Shown here in pieces: positions 1 through 3,204 of a stretch of DNA of 6,192 nt (its first letter is position 1; each line of letters starts with the position of its first letter). The notes beneath the pieces are model-generated. The model did not search any database. It was given only the letters and a program-made list of their open reading frames with translations, and had not been told where the DNA came from. The DNA is from Verrucomicrobiota bacterium (lineage in GTDB: Bacteria > Verrucomicrobiota > Lentisphaeria > Oligosphaerales > JAFGRS01): NCBI GenBank assembly GCA_019136035.1, contig JAGVUW010000425.1, forward strand, positions 1-6,192, in the 5' to 3' direction. A program made the translations under genes and the position numbers.

Positions 1-668
1 CGGTCGGTCTTCTCGATGTACTCGGCCAGGCGGTTGAGCACCTCGTTGAGGGCGCCGGAGGCCTCGCCGGCGCGGACCAGTCCGATGTAGAGGCGGTTGA
101 AGGAACCCGGGTGGTAGGCGAGGGCCTCGGAGAGGCTCATGCCGGCCTCGATCTTGCGGGCCAGGTCGCCGGCCAGGCGGTGCATGGTGCGGTAGCGCAG
201 GCCCTTCCGGTACTGCTCGTGGAGGGTCCGCAGCGACATCAGGAGCGGCAGGCCGGCGTCGAGCATGGTCGAGAGCTGCCGGGTAAACAGGGCCAGGAGC
301 TTCGGCTTGAGGACCGGCGCCATGCCGAGGCGCTGCAGGAGACTCGAGCCCCGGCTCGGCGTCGTCGAGACGGCCTTCTCGAGCCGCGGCCGCTCGGCCC
401 GGGCCTGCTCGATCTTGGCCTTGAGCTCCTTGCGCTCGCGCTTTGCCGTGGCGGTGTCCGCCCCGTCACGACGGCTGCGCCAGACCTCGATCGGAAAGAG
501 GTGCTGCCGACGCAGCTTGGCCACGGCCTCGATGTCATCGGTGGCACGGAGCTGGCCGCGCAGTTCGCGGCCATTGTCGTCCATGGCCAGATACTCGAAG
601 ACGTGGACCTCGACCTGGCCCGCGCTCTTCACCGGCGGCAGGTCCTCGTGGCCAGGCTTGAAGTTCAT
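1..668 (-). CDS. gspF: GspF/PilC-family inner-membrane platform protein, N-terminal part (cut by left edge)
   Basis: The visible 222 residues match the start of a type II secretion / type IV pilus platform protein. This polytopic inner-membrane protein couples the assembly ATPase to pseudopilin polymerisation. Residues 24-62 carry the family's N-terminal signature (FEYLAMDDNG, then a Gly/Leu-rich turn and LRRQHLFPIEV). Residues about 75-105 are a highly charged Lys/Arg/Glu linker, possibly coiled. Residues about 125-222 form the first T2SSF domain, with LFTRQLSTMLDAG near residue 127 and the conserved AGEASGAL at 200-207. Family members are about 400 residues long, so the second T2SSF domain and the membrane helices lie beyond the left edge. 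The ATG at 668 is preceded by GGAG 11 nt upstream and is the only good start. The gene is divergent from the pseudopilin genes. Long open frames on the opposite strand here are codon-aligned shadows. The family call is firm; GspF versus PilC cannot be decided. Confidence 0.93.
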   Translation of the reverse strand, partial: MNFKPGHEDLPPVKSAGQVEVHVFEYLAMDDNGRELRGQLRATDDIEAVAKLRRQHLFPIEVWRSRRDGADTATAKRERKELKAKIEQARAERPRLEKAVSTTPSRGSSLLQRLGMAPVLKPKLLALFTRQLSTMLDAGLPLLMSLRTLHEQYRKGLRYRTMHRLAGDLARKIEAGMSLSEALAYHPGSFNRLYIGLVRAGEASGALNEVLNRLAEYIEKTD

Positions 669-696
669 GCTCGACGCGTCTCCGTAAGATGCCGAC

Positions 697-725
697 AGTA
701 TAGATGGAACGGGGTGACCCTGCAA
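697..725 (-). promoter_or_regulatory. Candidate sigma-70-type promoter of gspF
   Basis: On the minus strand a TATACT hexamer (697-702, five of six matches to the -10 consensus) sits 17 bp downstream of TTGCAG (720-725, three of six to the -35 consensus). Transcription would start near 690, giving a leader of about 20 nt that contains the GGAG ribosome-binding site of gspF. It is the best promoter-like match in the region, but it rests on short motifs. Confidence 0.4.
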
Positions 726-793
726 GCACCTTCCGCGGCGGGGGGCATGACAGGTTTGTCGGCTGGGCGGGACTCGGAACTCATCTCGCCTGC

Positions 794-821
794 AGGTTGT
801 ATAGAAACCTATAGAACAGGT
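794..821. repeat. AT-rich island with TATAGAA direct repeats and AGGT/ACCT half-sites
   Basis: TATAGAA occurs at 800-806 and again at 810-816, exactly 10 bp (one helical turn) apart. AGGT at 794-797, ACCT at 807-810 and AGGT at 818-821 alternate around them, so each neighbouring pair forms a short dyad. This is a marked AT-rich patch in GC-rich DNA, about 130 bp upstream of the gspF start. It could be a regulator-binding site or a second promoter element; the sequence alone does not decide. Confidence 0.35.
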
Positions 822-859
822 CCCGACAGGGTGCCCAGTCCTAACCTGGATTGTGGTTT

Positions 860-871
860 CGACGCGCGTCG
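860..871. repeat. 12-bp perfect palindrome
   Basis: CGACGCGCGTCG reads identically on both strands. It lies in the divergent intergenic region and could be a dimeric regulator site, but GC-rich palindromes of this size also arise by chance. Confidence 0.4.
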
Positions 872-877
872 CGGTGC

Positions 878-911
878 GCCGCTTGCTCAAGGTTAGCCCT
901 GAGCAAGAGGC
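878..911. repeat. Inverted repeat, 8-bp perfect core stem
   Basis: CTTGCTCA (882-889) pairs with TGAGCAAG (900-907) around a 10-nt loop. After one mismatch the stem continues for three more pairs (878-880 with 909-911). No T-tract follows on either strand, so it is not a typical intrinsic terminator. Confidence 0.5.
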
Positions 912-948
912 CGCAAGTGCCTCGCGTCGAAGCCCGAAGGGTGGCCGG

Positions 949-975
949 TTCACGGGCCGCCGTGCGGCGCGTGAA
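949..975. repeat. Inverted repeat, 6+5 bp stem with one internal mismatch
   Basis: TTCACG (949-954) pairs with CGTGAA (970-975), and inside it GCCGC (956-960) pairs with GCGGC (964-968). The loop is CGT and the single internal mismatch is 955/969. It would form a compact hairpin in RNA or single-stranded DNA. No T-tract is adjacent. Confidence 0.5.
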
Positions 976-1004
976 GTGGTCAGGCTAAGTTGGGGGAGTC
1001 CCAG

Positions 1005-1100
1005 TCGGGATCGGGATCGCTATCGAAATCGCCAGGCGTGCCGTTCTGACAGGAAAGGACCGGACGTCGATCCCGATCCCGATAGCGATCCCGATCCCGA
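1005..1100. repeat. 21-bp perfect inverted repeat built of TCGNNA hexamers
   Basis: The left array is five contiguous TCGNNA hexamers (1005-1034; NN = GG, GG, CT, AA, CC). The right array is five hexamers in reverse complement, TNNCGA (1071-1100). As a result 1005-1025 and 1080-1100 are perfect reverse complements separated by 54 bp. Within the right array, GATCCC units also repeat symmetrically around a central GATAGC. The pattern recalls GATCCC/GATAGC-type intergenic repeats, but I cannot name a family from sequence alone. Translated, the arrays give repetitive Arg-Asp and Asp-Pro dipeptides, which argues against coding. Confidence 0.8.
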
Positions 1101-1118
1101 GGAGCCGAAATGCCAGGT

Positions 1119-1130
1119 GGGTGATCACCC
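1119..1130. repeat. 12-bp perfect palindrome
   Basis: GGGTGATCACCC is a perfect dyad just downstream of the hexamer inverted repeat. It is a possible dimeric regulator site upstream of the candidate sigma-54 promoter at 1576, about 450 bp away. No known operator is recognised. Confidence 0.4.
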
Positions 1131-1213
1131 CCTCCTTCTTCGCACCGACAGGAATGTCATGCACCCCCGCGGCGGGCCGGGGCTGTCTGGGAGTCCGGTT
1201 CTGGCACCCCTCC

Positions 1214-1230
1214 AGCGCCCGCCGGGCGCT
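1214..1230. repeat. Short GC-rich hairpin, 7-bp stem
   Basis: AGCGCCC (1214-1220) pairs with GGGCGCT (1224-1230) around a GCC loop. No T-run follows, so a terminator role is not supported. Confidence 0.45.
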
Positions 1231-1253
1231 TGCCGGCCCCGATCATGTCACCA

Positions 1254-1275
1254 TGGAAATCGCGGTCGATTTCCA
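1254..1275. repeat. Hairpin with 9-bp perfect stem and CGGT tetraloop
   Basis: TGGAAATCG (1254-1262) pairs with CGATTTCCA (1267-1275), with a 4-nt loop. An AGGAGGG stretch follows immediately (1278-1283). It resembles a ribosome-binding site, but the frame behind it shows no recognisable protein. Confidence 0.5.
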
Positions 1276-1307
1276 CAGGAGGGTGCGCGGTTCGTGGGCG
1301 CGCGTTT

Positions 1308-1337
1308 CCGGGGGTCGTGCTCTCGCGCGACCCCCGG
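1308..1337. repeat. Strong hairpin, 13-bp stem and TCTC tetraloop
   Basis: CCGGGGGTCG (1308-1317) pairs perfectly with CGACCCCCGG (1328-1337). The stem extends inward by a T-G wobble and two G-C/C-G pairs to a TCTC loop at 1321-1324. This is the most stable local fold in the window. Neither side carries a T-tract, so it is not a classical intrinsic terminator. It could be part of a structured RNA or a repetitive extragenic palindrome. Confidence 0.6.
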
Positions 1338-1339
1338 CT

Positions 1340-1376
1340 GCGACCTGGCACCCCTTCAGGGTGGCCGGGTGGTCGC
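1340..1376. repeat. Nested hairpin (6-bp outer, 5-bp inner stem)
   Basis: GCGACC (1340-1345) pairs with GGTCGC (1371-1376), and CACCC (1349-1353) pairs with GGGTG (1359-1363) around CTTCA. It lies 3 nt after the preceding hairpin, so the two could stack. No terminator tail is present. Confidence 0.4.
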
Positions 1377-1433
1377 TGAGGCCATCGTCGATCAGCCCTG
1401 GCGGCGCGGCGGACCAGGCCCCTCCCCAGGCCC

Positions 1434-1455
1434 TTTTTCGCAACTCTGCGAAAGG
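1434..1455. repeat. Hairpin with 7-bp perfect stem and ACTC tetraloop
   Basis: TTTCGCA (1436-1442) pairs with TGCGAAA (1447-1453), extendable by two T-G wobbles. The T-run lies on the 5' side rather than after the stem, so it is not an intrinsic terminator on the plus strand. On the minus strand the stem is followed by A residues, so it is not one there either. Confidence 0.45.
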
Positions 1456-1575
1456 CGGTATGTGCGGCGGCCGGGCTGATTCCGAGTCCGCTGTCCGGCG
1501 CCGGGGCCGTCGCGAGGAGGCGCAGGCCGCACGTTGGAGCCTCCAGGCGCCGGTGCCGGCGTCTGACGGCCAACC

Positions 1576-1591
1576 TGGCGCGAAACCTGCT
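1576..1591 (+). promoter_or_regulatory. Candidate sigma-54 (-24/-12) promoter of the pseudopilin B-C operon
   Basis: The sequence TGGCGCGAAACCTGCT fits the sigma-54 pattern TGGCACG-N4-TTGCW with two mismatches. The invariant GG (1577-1578) and GC (1589-1590) have the required 12-bp offset, and a C precedes the TGG. Transcription would start near 1602, leaving a leader of about 124 nt before the ATG at 1726. The same pattern precedes the giant downstream gene. Sigma-54 promoters need an upstream-bound AAA+ activator, and the palindromes upstream could host one. This is inference from motif and position. Confidence 0.5.
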
Positions 1592-1683
1592 TTGGGGCTA
1601 GGGTATGGTCGCGATCCGGGCCGCGCCGCGGGCGCCGCCCGAGGGAGCGGCACGACACGACGCATCGGGGACCCGTGCGGCGC

Positions 1684-1701
1684 CGGCGGCGGCGGCGGCG
1701 G
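1684..1701 (+). repeat. (CGG)6 trinucleotide run in the leader of pseudopilin B
   Basis: Six CGG units lie 11 bp upstream of the ribosome-binding site. If translated from a GTG at 1675 they would add a poly-arginine stretch to the prepilin. The ribosome-binding site at 1713-1718 makes that start unlikely, so the run is best read as untranslated leader. Confidence 0.6.
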
Positions 1702-1725
1702 GCCTGTCAAGCGGAAGGCGCACGT

Positions 1726-2331
1726 ATGGAGACGATCTCGCGGGGTGTGCAGAGGGCACGTCAGGCCGGGCCGCGGCGCTTCAGCCTGATCGAGGTCGTC
1801 CTGGCGCTGGTCGTCATCACGTTCGGTCTGATCAGCGTCCTGGCACTGCTGCCGGCCAACCTCCGGGCGACGCGCGATTCGGTCGCGGACACCCACTCGT
1901 CGCAGGTCGGCGAACACCTCATCCAGGTCCTGAGCACCGCCATCGAGGACGCCCCCGACGATGCCACCTGGGCCGCCAAGGCCCTGGCCCTGCCGACCAC
2001 GAAGCCCGACGCGGCCGAGCCGGGCGAGGGCTGGACGCGCTGGCTGTCGCAGGAGGGAGTCACCTACTGGCGCGCCGGCGACGACCAGCAGCTCGTCCGC
2101 GTCGACATGCGCCGCGCTGGCGCCGACTACTCCGAGTTCTCCGCCATCTGCCGGATCTGGCGACAGCCGGTCACCATCTCCAGCTACGAGGATGGCGCCT
2201 GGAGCACCCGCACCCTCCCGGACAGCGTCGCCATCGGCCTCCAGGTCGAGGTGAGCTGGCCGGCCCAGGCGCCCTACAGCGGCCGGCAGAAATCCCTCTT
2301 CGCCCTGAACGTCTTCCGAAAGGCCTCGTGA
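1726..2331 (+). CDS. Type IV prepilin-like minor pseudopilin (Verru_Chthon cassette protein B-like)
   Basis: This 201-residue protein has a class III prepilin leader of 18 basic residues ending RR, then FSLIEVVLALVV with the conserved Glu at +5 (E23) and a hydrophobic helix to about residue 42. Prepilin peptidase should cut before F19. The helix is followed by LLPANLRATRDS (41-52) and an ADTHSSQ block. A SWPAQAP segment (177-183) lies near the C-terminus. These features resemble Verru_Chthon cassette protein B and, more loosely, GspI-type minor pseudopilins. The ATG at 1726 is chosen because GGAAGG lies 7 nt upstream. A GTG at 1675 would prepend poly-Arg and is less likely. The gene leads a two-gene unit with the next pseudopilin 4 bp away, behind a candidate sigma-54 promoter. 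The residue at -1 is Arg rather than the usual Gly. The prepilin call is firm, the subfamily probable. Confidence 0.87.
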   Translation: METISRGVQRARQAGPRRFSLIEVVLALVVITFGLISVLALLPANLRATRDSVADTHSSQVGEHLIQVLSTAIEDAPDDATWAAKALALPTTKPDAAEPGEGWTRWLSQEGVTYWRAGDDQQLVRVDMRRAGADYSEFSAICRIWRQPVTISSYEDGAWSTRTLPDSVAIGLQVEVSWPAQAPYSGRQKSLFALNVFRKAS

Positions 2332-2335
2332 CGCC

Positions 2336-2995
2336 ATGAGCTGCCGATCCTGCCGGCGCCGCTTCACCCTGATCGAACTCCTGGCGGCGATGGCCCTGAT
2401 GGTCATCGTCGCTCTGCTCTCGGTGCGCTTCTTCTCAAATCTGCAAAACGTCCTGCAGCACTCGGCCGGCCGCACCGCCAGCCACGAGGACGCGCGCCTG
2501 GCCCTGGGTCTTCTGGCGCGCGACCTGCAGACGGTGGTGGCGCGGGCGAACGACGTTCCCGGCAGCGACATCCGCATCCATCAGCCGAACAGCACCAGCC
2601 TCTGGTTCGTGACCGACTCGTCGGCCGACTCGACCGGGGCATGCTCGTTCGTCGAGGTCGGCTACCGCCTGCGCGGCCAGACCCTGGAGCGCGCCTGCGT
2701 GGACCAGTCCTCGGCCGCCTGGAATCTCTACGGCGACCGCGACGACGCCAGCGACCAGGACGGCTATCAGACCGTCATCGACGGCGTCACCGGCTTCCAG
2801 ATCGTCTGCTACGACGGCCAGTACGTGCCGACCACGCCGGACCAGACGACGCAGTTGCCGAGCCTGTTCAGCATCCGCATCTCCGTCCTGGACCCGGCTG
2901 ACGCGGCGCGCTGGCAGAGCCTGCCGGAGGCCGACCGACCGGCCTTCGAGATGCGCGCGGCGCGGACGTTCTGGAAGACCATCCGGCCGCGCTGA
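2336..2995 (+). CDS. GspJ-like minor pseudopilin (Verru_Chthon cassette protein C-like)
   Basis: This 219-residue protein starts with a 9-residue basic leader containing two Cys, then FTLIELLAAMAL with Glu at +5 (E14) and a membrane helix to about residue 33. The amphipathic continuation includes ARLALGLLARDLQTVV (53-68), whose Arg-Asp pair (62-63) is typical of GspJ-type minor pseudopilins. The beta domain has GYRLRGQTLER (109-119) and IDGVTGFQIVCYDGQ (148-162), also GspJ-like. GspJ belongs to the pseudopilus tip complex with GspI and GspK. The ATG lies 4 bp after the upstream stop. The nearest Shine-Dalgarno-like sequence (GAAAGG) is 12 nt away, so translation is probably coupled. The stop codon sits in the loop of a 5-bp GC stem (2986-3000) with no T-tract. 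As in its neighbour, the residue before the cleavage site is Arg. The family call is good; Verru_Chthon C versus generic GspJ is not resolved. Confidence 0.88.
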   Translation: MSCRSCRRRFTLIELLAAMALMVIVALLSVRFFSNLQNVLQHSAGRTASHEDARLALGLLARDLQTVVARANDVPGSDIRIHQPNSTSLWFVTDSSADSTGACSFVEVGYRLRGQTLERACVDQSSAAWNLYGDRDDASDQDGYQTVIDGVTGFQIVCYDGQYVPTTPDQTTQLPSLFSIRISVLDPADAARWQSLPEADRPAFEMRAARTFWKTIRPR

Positions 2996-3045
2996 GCGGC
3001 ATTCCTGAGAAACCCGCGAGAGCCCCGCCCGCACGGCGGCGATCC

Positions 3046-3061
3046 TGGCACGCTTCCTGCT
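3046..3061 (+). promoter_or_regulatory. Candidate sigma-54 (-24/-12) promoter of the giant GspK-like gene
   Basis: The sequence TGGCACGCTTCCTGCT matches TGGCACG-N4-TTGCW at all but one position. GG (3047-3048) and GC (3059-3060) are 12 bp apart, and the preceding base is C as in the consensus. Transcription would start near 3072, giving a leader of about 133 nt. The -12 part (CTGCT) is identical to that of the candidate promoter upstream of pseudopilin B, which supports shared control. No experimental support is available here. Confidence 0.6.
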
Positions 3062-3082
3062 GAAAGTCGGCGCGACAGGATT

Positions 3083-3094
3083 CGCAGCGCTGCG
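3083..3094. repeat. 12-bp palindrome in the predicted leader of the giant gene
   Basis: CGCAGCGCTGCG is a perfect dyad about 11-22 nt downstream of the start predicted from the sigma-54-like promoter. It could be an operator or part of a leader structure, or chance in GC-rich DNA. Confidence 0.35.
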
Positions 3095-3204
3095 CGGGGC
3101 CGGCCTGGCGACGGGTTGCCCTGAGGGCGGCGGGTCTCGGGAGAACGCAGGACAGTTCCGACCGCATCGGCAGGCGGGTACGGCAAGGGAAGGCGAGGTA
3201 TCCA

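Larger units (their letters stand above)
1201..1359 (+). repeat. Pair of near-identical 15-mers CTGGCACCCCTYCAG
   Basis: The copies at 1201-1215 and 1345-1359 differ at one base, 144 bp apart in direct orientation. Both begin with CTGGCAC, which resembles a sigma-54 -24 element, but neither is followed by a good -12 element. They could be decayed or partial promoter elements, or protein-binding sites. Each copy overlaps a hairpin-forming segment. Confidence 0.4.
669..1725. other. Long divergent intergenic region, no convincing gene
   Basis: This roughly 1.06-kb gap separates gspF from the pseudopilin operon. Open frames cross it on both strands, but their translations are low-complexity Arg/Pro/Ala/Gly-rich or dipeptide-repetitive (an Asp-Pro run over the hexamer repeat). 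They show no recognisable domain and lack paired starts and ribosome-binding sites. What it does contain is regulatory or structural: a candidate gspF promoter, an AT-rich island near 795-820, a dense series of inverted repeats from 860 to 1455, a candidate sigma-54 promoter at 1576-1591, a (CGG)6 run, and the ribosome-binding site of the first pseudopilin. No tRNA or rRNA was recognised. A structured non-coding RNA is possible but unproven. Confidence 0.7.
2996..3204 (+). other. Intergenic region between pseudopilins C and A
   Basis: These 209 bp hold no supported gene. They contain a candidate sigma-54 promoter (3046-3061), a 12-bp palindrome just downstream of its predicted start (3083-3094), a small GCCC/GGGC hairpin (3118-3128), and the ribosome-binding site GAGG (3195-3198), 6 nt before the ATG of the next gene. 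No intrinsic terminator with a T-tract is seen after gene C. Confidence 0.65.

Noticed and set aside
111..896. 261-codon plus-strand open frame over gspF
   Set aside because: It is codon-aligned antisense to the clearly GspF-like minus-strand gene.
880..1110. CRISPR-like or tRNA-like structure
   Set aside because: The hexamer arrays have no repeat-spacer alternation, and no cloverleaf with a consistent anticodon arm could be drawn.
1202..1377. Further GG-N10-GC matches (1202-1217 and 1362-1377) as sigma-54 promoters
   Set aside because: They have the right spacing but poor -12 elements (CAGCG, TCGCT), and the second has a poor -24 element. Such spacing matches are common in GC-rich DNA.
1308..1455. 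Intrinsic terminators at the strong hairpins
   Set aside because: None is followed by a T-tract on either strand, so the stems were listed as repeats instead.
853..1789. Two overlapping plus-strand open frames (from 853 and from 1121) in the intergenic region
   Set aside because: Their products are Arg/Pro/Gly-rich or contain a dipeptide run generated by the hexamer repeat. They lack credible starts and domains, and they cross many hairpins. The AGGAGGG at 1278-1283 followed by GTG does not open onto a recognisable protein.
1243..2577. 444-codon minus-strand open frame across pseudopilins B and C
   Set aside because: It is codon-aligned antisense to pseudopilin B and low in complexity, with no recognisable domain.
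2744..2779. EF-hand loop in pseudopilin C (Asp-rich stretch before residue 143)
   Set aside because: The spacing places Ala at loop position 1, so the DxDxDG pattern is not met.
2986..3000. Terminator at the end of pseudopilin C
   Set aside because: There is only a 5-bp GC stem (with the stop codon in its loop) and no T-run after it.
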